DNA from: Alphaproteobacteria bacterium 41-28
GTDB taxonomy: Bacteria > Pseudomonadota > Alphaproteobacteria > UBA9655
Direction: 5' to 3'
Assembly (NCBI GenBank): GCA_001897795.1
Contig: MKUL01000043.1
Span: 62,001-126,000, forward strand
Length of the DNA stretch: 64,000 nucleotides
Under the pieces are notes generated by a model that was not told the DNA's origin, ran no database searches, and was given only the letters and a program-made list of their open reading frames with translations. The position numbers and the translations under genes are program-made. Shown here in pieces: positions 28,059-38,274 of this stretch. Position 1 is the stretch's first letter, and every line of letters starts with the position of its first letter.

Positions 28059-29504
28059 TTAAGAGTCTTTCTTCTTCGTGGGCTTCTTAGATTTTTTTGC
28101 TGCGGCAGAAATCTTTTTTTCAGCTTCTTCTTCTTCCGATGCAAGAAGCTTTTCAAGTTCTTCCGGCGTAATTGATTTTTCCGTAACCTTAGCTTTATCT
28201 AAAATAAACTCGACAACTTTATTTTCAAAAATAGGGGCTCTCAACGTTGCGAGAGCAGATTCATTATTTCTATAAAAATCAAAAACCTCATTTTCTTGGC
28301 CTGGGAATTCACGAGCCCGAGCCGTAAGTGCATTCATAAGTTCTTGGTTGGTTACTACTATATTGTTACGCATTCCGATTTCTGCAAGTAGAATTCCTAA
28401 GCGCACGCGCCGCTCGGCAATCATTTTGTATTCCTTTTGGAGCTCTTCTTCACTTTTCCCAGCAGCTTCTTCAAAGGTTTTTGAACCGATCTTGTCTTTA
28501 ACATTCGCATTTGCAGCTTTTCCCTGATCTACACCAAGTTCGCGACAGAGTTGGTCCCAAATATTGTTAAATTCGAGGTCTATCATATTTTCTGGAACCT
28601 CAAAGGGAAATCTATCGGCTAATGCATCCAAAACGTGGCGTTTGATGTTTAAGAAACTTTGGGCCGTATAATCATTTGAGATACTCTTTTCAACCCACTT
28701 CTTCATAGCTTCTAGTGATTCAAACCCTAATTTTTCTGCAAGAGCTGCATCAATTACAATAGGATCAGCTTCGTGAATATCTGTGATCGTCACATCAAAA
28801 CGAGCCGGTTTATTTGCATAATTGGATTCTTGATAATCTTCGGGAAAGGTAACTTTCACTTCCACGTGGGCGCCCTTTTCCTGATTGATGAGTTGTTCTT
28901 CAAAACCCGGGATAAAAGATCCTGATCCAAGTTCAAGAGCATGGCCTTTGCCGGATCCACCTTCAATCGGCTTTCCTTCGACAAAGCCTTCAAAATCGAT
29001 GATGGCGATATCGCCCTTTTTCGTTTTGCGTGATTTTTGTATGGAACTGGTCTTGCGAGTTTGTTTCGCGAGCTTTTCAAGAACACCAGTAATGGCTTCA
29101 GGTGAAACGGTCACGACGTATTTGTCAAAAGCCATATTATCGAGCTCGATGTCTCCGATCGTTGGCAGAATTTCCATTTCAATGCTAAAAGTTAAATCCT
29201 TTCCCTCTTCAAAAGATTTGACGTTAACTTTAGGCTTAAGAGCCGGTTTAAGATTGTTTTCTTTGATAGCCTGTTGAACCCCTTTTTCCATGCAGTCTTC
29301 AACAACTTCTGAGAGCGCCTCTGTTTTATAGCGTTGTTTCAAGAGCGCAAGCGGCACTTTTCCAGGGCGAAATCCTGAAATTTTTACCCGTTTTCCAATG
29401 ACTTCCAAACGACCATTGAGCTTTGTATCAATATCCTTTGCTGGAATGGAAATTTCATAGGATCTTTTTAATCCTTGTGAGAAAGTTTCTTTAATTTGCA
29501 TCAT
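28059..29504 (-). CDS. tig: Trigger factor, ribosome-associated chaperone and prolyl isomerase
   Basis: 481 residues. The N-terminal ribosome-binding domain has the [12 protein letters not shown] signature, then an FKBP-like isomerase domain ([19 protein letters not shown]) and the long helical C-terminal chaperone domain with a Lys/Ser/Ala-rich tail ([10 protein letters not shown]). It helps nascent chains to fold. Its order before clpP is conserved in many proteobacteria. Confidence 0.97.
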   Translation of the reverse strand: MMQIKETFSQGLKRSYEISIPAKDIDTKLNGRLEVIGKRVKISGFRPGKVPLALLKQRYKTEALSEVVEDCMEKGVQQAIKENNLKPALKPKVNVKSFEEGKDLTFSIEMEILPTIGDIELDNMAFDKYVVTVSPEAITGVLEKLAKQTRKTSSIQKSRKTKKGDIAIIDFEGFVEGKPIEGGSGKGHALELGSGSFIPGFEEQLINQEKGAHVEVKVTFPEDYQESNYANKPARFDVTITDIHEADPIVIDAALAEKLGFESLEAMKKWVEKSISNDYTAQSFLNIKRHVLDALADRFPFEVPENMIDLEFNNIWDQLCRELGVDQGKAANANVKDKIGSKTFEEAAGKSEEELQKEYKMIAERRVRLGILLAEIGMRNNIVVTNQELMNALTARAREFPGQENEVFDFYRNNESALATLRAPIFENKVVEFILDKAKVTEKSITPEELEKLLASEEEEAEKKISAAAKKSKKPTKKKDS

Positions 29505-29579
29505 CTATATCTCGCTTGCTTTGATAATAAAAATCTTCGGGAAAACCTTAATCATCCTTTTCCCTTTTGTATAGTAGGT

Positions 29580-29664
29580 TGGTGCGGGCGAAGGGACTTG
29601 AACCCCCACGACTTTCGTCACCAGATCCTAAGTCTGGCGTGTCTACCAGTTCCACCACGCCCGC
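29580..29664 (-). tRNA. tRNA-Leu, anticodon TAG
   Basis: On the minus strand the sequence folds into a class II tRNA: acceptor GCGGGCG pairs with CGCCCGC, the anticodon loop is CTTAGGA with anticodon TAG, a variable arm follows (GGTGACGAAAGTCG region) and the T loop is GGTTCAAGTCC. The 3' CCA appears to be encoded (29580-29582). The long variable arm and anticodon identify leucine. Confidence 0.95.
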
Positions 29665-29822
29665 ATCGCAAAAATTCATAGCACACCCTATCCAATTTGG
29701 AAACGTAGTTTGAATCAAGTTTCTGAACTCAATTATCGCCACAATTCATTAATTTAATATTAATCTTTTTTTGGTAAAAAAGAGAGAGTGCAGTCTCTAA
29801 AGCTAAAATATAGAGGGAACCC

Positions 29823-30248
29823 ATGACAAAAGAAAATCAACCATACTCTACTTGGAGTGAAAGTCTAAATGCATTCAAAGATATTAAGCTTCCATGGGGG
29901 AATAATGAATTCTTTATGGCAACATATCGCAGAAATATGGAGTTCATGAATACAACACAACAAATCACAGCTGAAACGGTTAGAGCTATTACCGAGCATC
30001 AAACTGAATATATGAAGTCTGTATTTAGTAAACTGAGTGAACAAGCGAAACAACCGCTTTCTGCACGTTCAACGGAAGATCAAACGAAAGTAGCAAAAGA
30101 CACCATAGATCAGGCTACTGAACATGCTCATGAAGTCAATTCCATTATTGCCAAATCCAATGATAAAGTCATTGAAAACATTCAAAAAGCTGCTAAGAAA
30201 ACCGTGGATGAGTCAGCATCATTCGCTAAAAAAGCAACAGGGAAGTGA
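29823..30248 (+). CDS. Phasin family protein
   Basis: 141 residues, all-helical, without Cys. The heptad-like central part (RNMEFMNTTQQITAETVRAI) and the repeated Lys/Ala/Thr-rich tail are those of phasins, small amphipathic proteins that coat polyhydroxybutyrate granules. The presence of phaB in the window supports this role. It is monocistronic. Confidence 0.85.
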   Translation: MTKENQPYSTWSESLNAFKDIKLPWGNNEFFMATYRRNMEFMNTTQQITAETVRAITEHQTEYMKSVFSKLSEQAKQPLSARSTEDQTKVAKDTIDQATEHAHEVNSIIAKSNDKVIENIQKAAKKTVDESASFAKKATGK

Positions 30249-30327
30249 AAATATAGGGGCAAAAAGCCCTTTATGAGATCGTTAACGCCTTCTCCTAAGA
30301 TTGTCGTAATCATTTAACTTTCTATGG

Positions 30328-30501
30328 TTAAGGAATCGTGTGACAGCTTAGTCGTACAAGATCAAAAGATGAATCCATCTGATAGGGCGTAAAGGAGTGC
30401 CCACATATATAAGCAAGACACACAAACGTAGCCGTGATCATAAGAAAAGGCATTGTTTGGCTGGCCACACTTATAGCAATTAAGATTTGTTTTCTTGACA
30501 T
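30328..30501 (-). CDS. Small membrane or exported protein, 57 residues
   Basis: An AGGAGG ribosome site lies five bases before the ATG at 30501, which decides the start over an upstream in-frame start at 30546. The peptide begins MSRKQILI and has one hydrophobic segment (about residues 5-35) that is either a membrane anchor or an uncleaved signal; it has three Cys. No family recognised. Confidence 0.6.
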   Translation of the reverse strand: MSRKQILIAISVASQTMPFLMITATFVCLAYICGHSFTPYQMDSSFDLVRLSCHTIP

Positions 30502-30690
30502 TTTTTCCTCCTGTTTATGTTTTATTGGCTCGATCAAGGAGAGCACTCTGGCCTAAAAAGGTTACTAAATTATTAACAACTCTGTTAATAAATCAAATTT
30601 TTTATCGTTTAATTTCTCTTAAATATTCTACCGCCCTGGTAATGCCTCAAAAATAACTCTTTTTGTGAGAGAATAATTGTTAAAAAAAGT

Positions 30691-30699
30691 TGTGGATAA
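30691..30699 (-). promoter_or_regulatory. Single perfect DnaA-box match in a 320-base AT-rich gap
   Basis: TGTGGATAA is the exact complement of the DnaA box TTATCCACA. It sits in 30547-30865, a stretch without genes, very rich in A and T. Only one perfect box was seen, so an origin is not supported; a regulatory site or chance match is equally likely. Confidence 0.35.
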
Positions 30700-30865
30700 C
30701 TTTGTGTGAAAGAAAAAATGATTTCTAAAAGAGGTCCTCAATAAGTGATTCGTCCAATTTGAGCCATGGTTTACAAAGTGCTACGGATAAATTGTTCTTG
30801 ATTTTTTACTTTATATTAGATTTAGTTATTGAATTTAAGATTAGAATGAAGCAATATAGAAATAT

Positions 30866-31048
30866 ATGAAAAAATTGGCTTTTAAATTAATATTATTTTA
30901 TGGAATAGTGAGTTGTATGAGCCTTTCTTCCTGGGCAGGCACACACAAACCAGAATGTTCCAGGACATTGCCAGCAAAGTCTTTTCCCGTAAGCTTTCAG
31001 AACCAGATAAATATAAAAATGAGCTGGAAAGAATTTATACCCACTTGA
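30866..31048 (+). pseudogene. Signal-peptide fragment of a frameshifted secreted LRR protein
   Basis: The ATG at 30866 starts a perfect signal peptide (MKKLAFKLILFYGIVSC..., ending near SSWAG), but after THKPE the frame reads as nonsense and stops at 31046-31048. The LRR protein continues in the -1 frame from about 30950. Loss of a base in the stretch GGCACACACAAACC (30939-30952) would explain the break. The two parts were probably one secreted protein, 30866..32208. Confidence 0.7.
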
Positions 31049-32208
31049 CCGTTCAACTCCCATCTGAGAAGCATCTCTCATTTTTAAAAAGCTTGCCATT
31101 CAAAATGTTCTTTGATTTGTATGACAAAAATACCTCAGAAATGAATACGAAAACCCAATCAGGGGTTCCTTGCCTAAATGAGGTAAAATTACACGAAAGT
31201 TTTAGAAAATTTTCTGAAACTTTTGAAGTCGATATTTCCCTTGATTTTAAGAGACCTACCCGAAAATTCGAGGTCCGTTGCTTTAGAAATCACAAAATGC
31301 TTACACAAAAACCACGGGTCACCGACTCATTTCGGGATGTCGTACAGGGTCCATTTACCTTTATAGGTCTTAATCCTTGCGTTTTGAACTCCCTCAGCCC
31401 AACTGAATTCCAAGATTTAATTTACTCTCCAATCATCATAAATCTCTGCATTTATAGCCTTAAAGAGTCAACTAAGGCAGTAAAAGATCTTTTTTACCTA
31501 GCAGATGATAGTAATCCTTCTAAATCTCCCTTTCCTGCCCTTACTCATTTGTCCTTAACCTTTGATAATAATTTAACAACATCTAAAAAATTAAAGATTA
31601 ATGATGAGGATCTTTCTCTCCTTTTTGAAAGTCCAATCATTCAAAACATCATGAGCTTAAATTTAGCTCGCAACAATATATCAAACGTTGGGCTCTCAAT
31701 TATGACTCAGGATGTCACAAAGTTTAAAAATCTAACTCAATTAAATTTAGAGGCTAACACTTTTGATCATGACGGTATTTTGGACCTTCTTAAAGGTGGT
31801 TTCATACGAAAATTGGTCAGCTTAAACTTAAGTGGAAAAAGGAAATATATGCGTCTTGAAGACAAGACTGCCAAATCTCTTGCTGATTGTCTCCATTTTC
31901 AAGAGTTAAAAAGCTTGAGCATACACACCCAGTTAATTACAGACGAAGGAATTCGCGCTCTCGCTTTAAGTCCAAACTTTCCCGAGCTTCTTTATTTGAA
32001 CGTAAATAACTTGTTCTTTTCAAATAAGGGAGCTCTAGCCTTTTCAAAAGCCTCCGGTGATGAGGTCAATCCTCTTCCAAAATTAAGTCACTTAGTTTTA
32101 ACTTCATGGGATTCAATTGAGGCGAGGATGAACTTAGGAAGAGAGCAGATTTCCGAAGAAACCAAGCAAGAAATTCAGAAGGCCCACCCTGATCTGAAAA
32201 TTGACTAG
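30913..32208 (+). CDS. Leucine-rich-repeat protein, body of a frameshifted gene
   Basis: Only a TTG (30913) or the ATG at 30955 offers a start in this frame, with no ribosome site, because the real start and export signal seem to be in the other frame at 30866. The body has LRR units in the C-terminal 250 residues, such as ALTHLSLTFDNNLT, IMSLNLARNNISNVGLS, LTQLNLEANTFDHDGIL and LVSLNLSGKRK. As read here it would stay inside the cell; with the base restored it would be secreted, like the other LRR proteins in the window. Confidence 0.75.
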   Translation: MYEPFFLGRHTQTRMFQDIASKVFSRKLSEPDKYKNELERIYTHLTVQLPSEKHLSFLKSLPFKMFFDLYDKNTSEMNTKTQSGVPCLNEVKLHESFRKFSETFEVDISLDFKRPTRKFEVRCFRNHKMLTQKPRVTDSFRDVVQGPFTFIGLNPCVLNSLSPTEFQDLIYSPIIINLCIYSLKESTKAVKDLFYLADDSNPSKSPFPALTHLSLTFDNNLTTSKKLKINDEDLSLLFESPIIQNIMSLNLARNNISNVGLSIMTQDVTKFKNLTQLNLEANTFDHDGILDLLKGGFIRKLVSLNLSGKRKYMRLEDKTAKSLADCLHFQELKSLSIHTQLITDEGIRALALSPNFPELLYLNVNNLFFSNKGALAFSKASGDEVNPLPKLSHLVLTSWDSIEARMNLGREQISEETKQEIQKAHPDLKID

Positions 32209-32229
32209 TAGCCTTCCGTGCTCCTCAAT

Positions 32230-32313
32230 CGTCATTGCGAGGAGTGTAACGACGAAGCAATCTTTTTGGAATATGAATTAGATTGCTTCGGAGCAAAGCT
32301 CCTCGCAATGACG
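32230..32313. repeat. Palindromic repeat with CGTCATTGC/GCAATGACG ends
   Basis: Arms of 34 bases (32230-32263 and 32280-32313) with a few mismatches around a 16-base centre. The ends match the CGTCATT family, while the internal GAAGCAATC / GATTGCTTC word is shared with the CTGGAT family, so this copy may link the two groups. It is between convergent genes (LRR and nrdJ) and could end transcription from both sides. Confidence 0.8.
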
Positions 32314-32369
32314 CAGAGGGAAACATAAAACCCTGCCAAGAAGAGTAACCGGATATTTATTTTATATCA

Positions 32370-35300
32370 TCAAGAACACCCTGTCGTCCCGCCACACGTA
32401 TCGCACTTCAAACAGGTGCCATTGCGGACGAGGGTGAAGTTTCCACACTCGATGCAAGCATCTCCCGCATACCCTTTCAGACGGGCTTGGAAACGTCGTT
32501 CTTCCACTTCTGTGACACTACCCGCCCCAACAACAGGCTTAGCCGTCTCGGTTCCAGTAGCAGCTTCATGAAGCAAATAGGCGTCTTGATCTCGGTTCGC
32601 TGGAGGCATAACGAACAAGTTGTTTCGGATGTACCCATTGCTTGTCAAACTATTGACCAATTCTCCTTTTTTCTTGTCCTTATTGATAAGAGCACCTTTT
32701 TCTGCCTCAATCCGACCAATGGTGTCAGGGCGCAGATCAACTGGTTCTGCGTGAGCGAGATCTGTTCGACCCAGATAAGAGATTGCGACCTCGCGGAAAA
32801 TGTAATCAAGAATGGAGGTGGCCATTTTAATCGTATCATTTCCTGAAACGGGACCTGAAGGTTCGAAACGTGTAAAGACAAAAGCATCCACAAATTCTTC
32901 CAAGGGGACCCCATATTGAAGTCCGATAGAAATGGCCATGGCAAAGTTGTGCATCAAACTCCGGAAAGAGGCACCTTCCTTATGCATGTCAATGAAAATC
33001 TCCCCTAGGCTGCCGTCGTCATATTCACCCGTTCGCAAATAAACCTTGTGCCCTCCCACAACAGCTTTTTGCGTATAGCCCTTACGACGATTGGGAAGCT
33101 TTTGACGTTGAGCCCGATGGAGATATCGCTCAACAACTCTCTCTACAACTTTCTCAGCCACAACCTTTGCCTTTTCAGCAGAGGGCATCTCATAGAGAGT
33201 TTCGACAACATCGTCTCCTAACAACGATGCATTCAATGGTTGGGAAAGTTTCGAGCCATCCCGATAAAGGGCATTGGCTTTAAGACAAAGTCGCCAGGAA
33301 AGAAGGTAGGCCTCTTTGCATTCCTCAATCGTTGCAGAATTCGGCATGTTGATGGTTTTGGAAATGGCCCCTGAAATAAAGGGCTGGACAGCCGCCATCA
33401 TCCGGATATGGCTTTCAACGGAAAGGTAACGTTTGCCCGTTCGACCACAAGGATTTGCACAATCAAAAACAGCCAAATGTTCTTTCTTCAGGTGAGGTGC
33501 CCCTTCAACGGTCATGGTCCCACAACAATAAGCGTTTGCGGCTTCAATGTCTTCGGAGGAGAAGCCTAAGTGGGACAACAAATCAAATCGCGGGTCATTG
33601 AGCTGGGCATCCGTTAATTTGAGAACCCTCTTACAAAAATCGTCTCCTAAGGTCCACCGGTTCAAGACAAATTTAATATCGAAGGCAGATTTCAAATTGT
33701 CTTTCAAAAGATCAATTTCTCGGTCCGTAAATCCCTTTGCTTGCAAGGCCTTGAAATTAACCCCTGGTGCACCTTGAAGTGTTCCATGCCCAACCGCATA
33801 CTGGATGATATCGTCAATTTGTTTTTGCGTGTACCCCAAAACCTGAAGCGCCTGCGGAACAAGGCGATTGATGATTTTAAAATACCCACCGCCAGCCAGT
33901 TTTTTAAATTTCACCATCGCAAAGTCAGGTTCAATTCCCGTGGTATCACAATCCATCACCAAGCCAATGGTTCCTGTTGGGGCAATGCACGTGGTTTGCG
34001 CATTACGGTAACCATGTTTTTTCCCGAGTTCAAGCGCGTGATCCCAAGCCTGGCGACAAGCTTTGAGGAGGGTTGGACAAGGGCAGTCTTTCCCTTCCAA
34101 AGGAACGGGAGGAATTTCAAGCCCCTCATATCCTTCGTGTTCTCCATAGGCCGCCCGACGATGGTTGCGCATCACACGCAACATATCCTTTTCATTGAGC
34201 TTATAGTGTTGAAAGGCACCCAGTTGAGCTGCCATTTCTGCAGATGTGGCATAGGAAACACCCGTCATGAGAGCAGAAAGAGCACCTGCAATGGCCCGAC
34301 CTTCTTTACTGTCATAGGGAATGCCGGAGGCCATCAAAAGCCCACCAACGTTCGCATATCCCAGCCCTAACGTACGGAATTCATAGGAAAGAAGAGCAAC
34401 TTCTTTTGTCGGATACTGAGCCATCATCACAGAAATTTCAAGAGCAATCGTCCACAGGCGAACGGCATGCTCATAGGCTGGTACATCAAAATGGAGCTCA
34501 CCCGCCTTTGTTTCTTTGCCCTGATGATTCATAAAAGAAACGAGGTTAAGGGAGGCAAGATTACAGGCTGTATTATCTAAAAACATATATTCAGAACAAG
34601 GATTTGACCCACGAATGCGCCCGCTTTGAGGGCACGTATGCCACTCATTAATTGTGGTATCATACTGAAGCCCCGGATCGGCTGATGCCCACGCGGCTTG
34701 ACCAATTTGATCCCATAAGTCCCGTGCCTGCACAGTCTTTTGAATACTCCCATCTTTCCTTCCAAGAAGATCCCACTCTTTATTTTCCATAACCGCATGA
34801 AGGTACTTGTTGGTCACACGAACAGAGTTATTCGAATTTTGCCCAGAGACCGTGAGATAAGCTTCCGAATCCCAATCCGTGTCATATTCTGAAAAATCCA
34901 TGTGCGTATACCCTTGGCGGGCAAACTGAATAATACGTTGACAATAATTCTCTGGGATCATCGCCTCGCGGGCTTCTTTTAATGCTTTATAAAGCCCAGG
35001 ATTTTCCTGCGGATTGAACCGCTCATCCCCTTCCCCATCTTGGCAAGCCGCAAGGATGGCGGAAAGGTGCCTTTTAGCGATCTTAGACCCAACAACAAGA
35101 TCCAAAACTTTTTGCTCTTCAACCACCTTCCAATTCGTGAATTCTTCAATATCCGGATGATCCACGTCCACCACGACCATCTTGGCAGCCCGACGTGTCG
35201 TTCCTCCCGACTTAATAGCCCCTGCCGCGCGATCCCCAATTTTTAAAAAGCTCATCATACCTGAAGAACGGCCACCGCCAGATAAGGATTCGCCTGAACC

Positions 35301-36017
35301 TCTTAAGTTTGAAAAGTTAGATCCCGTTCCAGAACCATACTTGAAAAGGCGGGCTTCCCTCACCCATAAGTCCATAATTCCACCCTCATTCACCAAGTCA
35401 TCATTAACGCTTAAGATGAAACACGCATGGGGTTGAGGATGTTCGTAAGAAGACGTTGATGTTTTAAGTTCGCCCGTTTTGTAATCCACAAAATGATGGC
35501 CTTGAGCCGGCCCATTAATACCATAAGCCCAATAAAGTCCTGTATTAAACCATTGAGGAGAGTTGGGCGCACACATTTGAGCACACAACATATACCTCAT
35601 TTCATCGTAATAGGCTTGGGCATCAGCTTCCGTATCAAAATAGCCGCCCTTCCAGCCCCAATAGGTCCAGCATCCTGCCATGCGATCAAACACTTGTTTG
35701 GCCGTCATTTCACTTCCATAGCGGTCTTTTTCAGACCATTTGGATAAGGCTTTTTGATCCGCTTCTTTTCGCCACAGCCACTCAGGAATGTCGTGTTCTT
35801 TAGCTACCTTTAAGGCCCGTGGAACGCCCGCCTTCCTAAAATATTTCTGAGCGAGAACATCGCACGCCACTTGGGACCAAGAAGAGGGAACCTCAATCCC
35901 TTCAAGATGAAAGACGATTGACCCATCGGGATTACGGATTTCACTATCCGTTTTCCGAAATTCAAAAACACGATATGGATCTTTGCCTTCTTTTGTAAAA
36001 TGACGCGTAATTTTCAT
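32370..36017 (-). CDS. nrdJ: Vitamin B12-dependent (class II) ribonucleotide reductase
   Basis: About 1215 residues. It reduces ribonucleotides to deoxyribonucleotides with adenosylcobalamin and works with or without oxygen. Family features are clear: the C-terminal zinc-ribbon-like [18 protein letters not shown], the region [15 protein letters not shown] near the N-terminus and [10 protein letters not shown] in the catalytic barrel. The ATG at 36017, preceded by GAGGGG, was preferred to an in-frame start at 36050. No class I nrdAB is in this window, and enzyme function requires a B12 source. Confidence 0.95.
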   Translation of the reverse strand: MKITRHFTKEGKDPYRVFEFRKTDSEIRNPDGSIVFHLEGIEVPSSWSQVACDVLAQKYFRKAGVPRALKVAKEHDIPEWLWRKEADQKALSKWSEKDRYGSEMTAKQVFDRMAGCWTYWGWKGGYFDTEADAQAYYDEMRYMLCAQMCAPNSPQWFNTGLYWAYGINGPAQGHHFVDYKTGELKTSTSSYEHPQPHACFILSVNDDLVNEGGIMDLWVREARLFKYGSGTGSNFSNLRGSGESLSGGGRSSGMMSFLKIGDRAAGAIKSGGTTRRAAKMVVVDVDHPDIEEFTNWKVVEEQKVLDLVVGSKIAKRHLSAILAACQDGEGDERFNPQENPGLYKALKEAREAMIPENYCQRIIQFARQGYTHMDFSEYDTDWDSEAYLTVSGQNSNNSVRVTNKYLHAVMENKEWDLLGRKDGSIQKTVQARDLWDQIGQAAWASADPGLQYDTTINEWHTCPQSGRIRGSNPCSEYMFLDNTACNLASLNLVSFMNHQGKETKAGELHFDVPAYEHAVRLWTIALEISVMMAQYPTKEVALLSYEFRTLGLGYANVGGLLMASGIPYDSKEGRAIAGALSALMTGVSYATSAEMAAQLGAFQHYKLNEKDMLRVMRNHRRAAYGEHEGYEGLEIPPVPLEGKDCPCPTLLKACRQAWDHALELGKKHGYRNAQTTCIAPTGTIGLVMDCDTTGIEPDFAMVKFKKLAGGGYFKIINRLVPQALQVLGYTQKQIDDIIQYAVGHGTLQGAPGVNFKALQAKGFTDREIDLLKDNLKSAFDIKFVLNRWTLGDDFCKRVLKLTDAQLNDPRFDLLSHLGFSSEDIEAANAYCCGTMTVEGAPHLKKEHLAVFDCANPCGRTGKRYLSVESHIRMMAAVQPFISGAISKTINMPNSATIEECKEAYLLSWRLCLKANALYRDGSKLSQPLNASLLGDDVVETLYEMPSAEKAKVVAEKVVERVVERYLHRAQRQKLPNRRKGYTQKAVVGGHKVYLRTGEYDDGSLGEIFIDMHKEGASFRSLMHNFAMAISIGLQYGVPLEEFVDAFVFTRFEPSGPVSGNDTIKMATSILDYIFREVAISYLGRTDLAHAEPVDLRPDTIGRIEAEKGALINKDKKKGELVNSLTSNGYIRNNLFVMPPANRDQDAYLLHEAATGTETAKPVVGAGSVTEVEERRFQARLKGYAGDACIECGNFTLVRNGTCLKCDTCGGTTGCS

Positions 36018-36074
36018 GAGGGCCCCTCTTCTCACGTAAGGTGTTATCACTTGATATTGTCTTGAAATATAACC

Positions 36075-36102
36075 ACTATAGGGTGTTCGGACAAGACGTC
36101 AA
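36075..36102 (-). promoter_or_regulatory. Predicted sigma-70 promoter of nrdJ
   Basis: On the minus strand TTGACG (36097-36102) and TATAGT (36075-36080) are separated by 16 bases, ending about 58 bases before the nrdJ start. The leader is too short for a cobalamin riboswitch and shows none of its conserved words. Confidence 0.5.
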
Positions 36103-36152
36103 TCTCCTTTTTTCGCTTGACAACCTAAGTGGCTGAGAGTGCCTAAAACTGT

Positions 36153-37196
36153 CTATTTTTTTGCCATTTTTGTTTGAATGGTTTTTGAGAGTTCGGTTTC
36201 TAGCTCTTTAATGCTAGGAAGGACTGTTTGTAGATTTTTGGGTAGTGATTCTGTCAGCTGATATTCAGAAAGCCCCATCGCTTTTGTCATATACCGAAGA
36301 GAATATTCAGCAATAACATTATTTTTCGATTTACAGAGAATTAAACCTATCGATGGATTATCATCTGGATGTTTGAGTAAATCATCAACAGCTGATAAAT
36401 AAAAATTTAGTTTTCCTGAGTATTCTGGCTTAAATTTTCCAACTTTAAGCTCTATCACAACATAGCACCTTAATTTTACATGGTAAAACACTAAGTCAAT
36501 GTAAAAATCCTCATCACCTACCTCTAAATGATATTGACGTCCCAGAAAAGCGAAACCTTCTCCAAGCTCAAGTAGGAACTTTTCTAACTGCTTAATCAGC
36601 CCTCTTTCGATTTCGCACTCTTCTGCTTCATTTCCTAAACTTAAAAAATCAAAAATATAGGGATCCTTTAAGGTACGCTGAACTAAATCTGACTGTGAGG
36701 CTGGAAGTGTTTCTTTAAAATTGGAAATAATTTTGCCTTGGCGGTGATAAAGATTCAGTTCAATTTGATGTACCAAAACGGATCGAGACCAGCCATATTT
36801 AATGGCACTTTGGATGTAAAAAATTCGCTCTTGATCTTTTTTTACCAGGTCTAGAAGAAAAACATTATGACCCCACGGTAATTGTGCAACAACCTGTTGC
36901 ACAAATTCTAATTCGGGATAAGTTTCAGCGAAAAGTCGCATGTATTTAAGATTTCGAGAACTAAATCCCTTCATATCGGGAAAAGCCGAAGAGAGATCCT
37001 TGCTTAAACGATCGATGACTTTTGCGCCCCATCCTTGGGAAGCTTGCTTTTTGAGAATTTCTGTGCCGATATAGTGATAAAGCAAAATCAATTCTCGATT
37101 CACCGTACGCACTGCCTGATATCGAGCTGTCGCGACGCGATTTTTCAGTGATTCTAACAATGCTGCATACTCGTGTGAAAGCAAATCGTTATTCAT
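36153..37196 (-). CDS. PDDEXK nuclease-domain protein, DUF1016 (YhcG-like)
   Basis: 347 residues. The N-terminal DUF1016 helical domain has VNRELILLYHYIGTEIL and GWGAKVIDRLSKDL; the C-terminal restriction-endonuclease-like domain has DEDFYIDLVFYHVKLRCYV then IELKVGKF, supplying the D and E-x-K metal-binding residues. The C-terminal LPSIKELETEL is the usual end. The cellular role is not settled: DNA repair, mobile-element or defence links have been suggested. A paralogue with a broken end lies at 39475. Confidence 0.9.
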   Translation of the reverse strand: MNNDLLSHEYAALLESLKNRVATARYQAVRTVNRELILLYHYIGTEILKKQASQGWGAKVIDRLSKDLSSAFPDMKGFSSRNLKYMRLFAETYPELEFVQQVVAQLPWGHNVFLLDLVKKDQERIFYIQSAIKYGWSRSVLVHQIELNLYHRQGKIISNFKETLPASQSDLVQRTLKDPYIFDFLSLGNEAEECEIERGLIKQLEKFLLELGEGFAFLGRQYHLEVGDEDFYIDLVFYHVKLRCYVVIELKVGKFKPEYSGKLNFYLSAVDDLLKHPDDNPSIGLILCKSKNNVIAEYSLRYMTKAMGLSEYQLTESLPKNLQTVLPSIKELETELSKTIQTKMAKK

Positions 37197-37451
37197 GAAA
37201 CCTCCTTTTTTTCTTTGGATGTTAGCTGGGTACTTTTCTTAAGGAAAGAATTTTAGTGAAATTTTTTTGATTTTTTTTGTATTATTTTTGTTGAAATTAA
37301 AAAACTTCTCCCTCGGCCTTAAGCCAGGAAGAAATCACAGTCTTTAAGAACTGCTCGCCTCCAAAACATTTCACAACTAACCATTAAGCTCTGGAGAGTA
37401 GACAAATCCTTTTAAAAATGCCATAGTGTGGGCGCAAGATATGGAGCAAAC

Positions 37452-37820
37452 ATGCTATGGATTAAGCTTCTCACCTGGCTTAAGGGAGAGCTTGTAGGTG
37501 AAGATTCCTTTGGGAATAAATATTACCGAGAAAAAGGACCTGAAAGCCTGAAAGAACGGCGTTGGGTGATTTATAAAGGAATACCAGAAGCCTCGAAAGT
37601 TCCTGCCGAATGGCATGGATGGCTTCATCATACAATCAAAAAGCCGCCTCCTATTGATCAAATTAAAAGATGGCCTTGGGAAAAAGACCATCTTCCCAAT
37701 CTTTCAGGAACACCCTATGCTTATCGCCCACCAGGACATTTTTATGCCGGTGGAAAACGAACGCCTGCAACTGGAGATTATGAGGCCTGGCGCCCCCATG
37801 AGGTACGTGATGAAAACTAA
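37452..37820 (+). CDS. NADH:ubiquinone oxidoreductase accessory subunit NDUFA12
   Basis: About 122 residues. It is the alphaproteobacterial counterpart of the mitochondrial complex I subunit NDUFA12 (B17.2). The signature stretches GEDSFGNKYYREK, RRWVIYKG and VPAEWHGWLHH are plain. The ATG at 37452, with TATGGAG upstream, gives the right N-terminus, in preference to an in-frame start at 37428. Its end overlaps the next gene, forming an NDUFA12-mlaD-DUF2155 unit. Confidence 0.95.
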   Translation: MLWIKLLTWLKGELVGEDSFGNKYYREKGPESLKERRWVIYKGIPEASKVPAEWHGWLHHTIKKPPPIDQIKRWPWEKDHLPNLSGTPYAYRPPGHFYAGGKRTPATGDYEAWRPHEVRDEN

Positions 37821-38271
37821 TTTACTCGAAGTTGTAATGGGCGGTGTTGTTCTCGTTGTCTTCGCCTTTTTTGGTATCCTTGCTTATTCAACCAGTCAGT
37901 GGCAACCGTCTAAAGGGTATGAAGTTGTCGCAAAATTTGACCGTATTGATGGGCTGATGCGGGGCAGTGATGTGCGCCTAAGTGGCGTAAAGGTGGGGAC
38001 GATTAAAGAGATTCACCTTGACCCCAAAACCTATCTTGCGGTTGTTCATATCGCCCTTACACCAGAGGTAACACTTCCCATAGACAGTTCTGCTGAAATT
38101 GTCAGCGATGGTCTTTTGGGTGGAAAGTTTTTAGCCCTTGTCCCAGGAGGGGAAGATGAAACGATCCTCCCAGGAGGAGAAATCATGCATACCCAGGCCG
38201 CGGTGAGTTTAGAATCCCTGATTGGAAAATTTATGTTTAATGCACAAGAGAAAAAAGAAGATAGTAATTAG
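37810..38271 (+). CDS. mlaD: MlaD family outer-membrane lipid transport protein
   Basis: About 153 residues: one N-terminal membrane helix (residues 9-30) and an MCE domain with the typical FDRIDGLMRGSDVRLSGVKVG and GGKFLALVPGG. MlaD binds phospholipids in the periplasm between the inner membrane MlaEF transporter and the outer membrane. The ATG at 37810 (GAGGT upstream, overlapping the NDUFA12 stop by 11 bases) is chosen; longer in-frame starts inside NDUFA12 are not credible. The mlaE and mlaF partners are not in this window. Confidence 0.92.
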   Translation: MKTNLLEVVMGGVVLVVFAFFGILAYSTSQWQPSKGYEVVAKFDRIDGLMRGSDVRLSGVKVGTIKEIHLDPKTYLAVVHIALTPEVTLPIDSSAEIVSDGLLGGKFLALVPGGEDETILPGGEIMHTQAAVSLESLIGKFMFNAQEKKEDSN

Positions 38272-38274
38272 AAA

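Noticed and set aside
33741..34370. 209-codon plus-strand ORF within nrdJ
   Set aside because: Shadow frame of a fully conserved gene on the other strand.
36018..36152. Cobalamin riboswitch before nrdJ
   Set aside because: The leader between promoter and start is about 50 bases and lacks the conserved riboswitch words.
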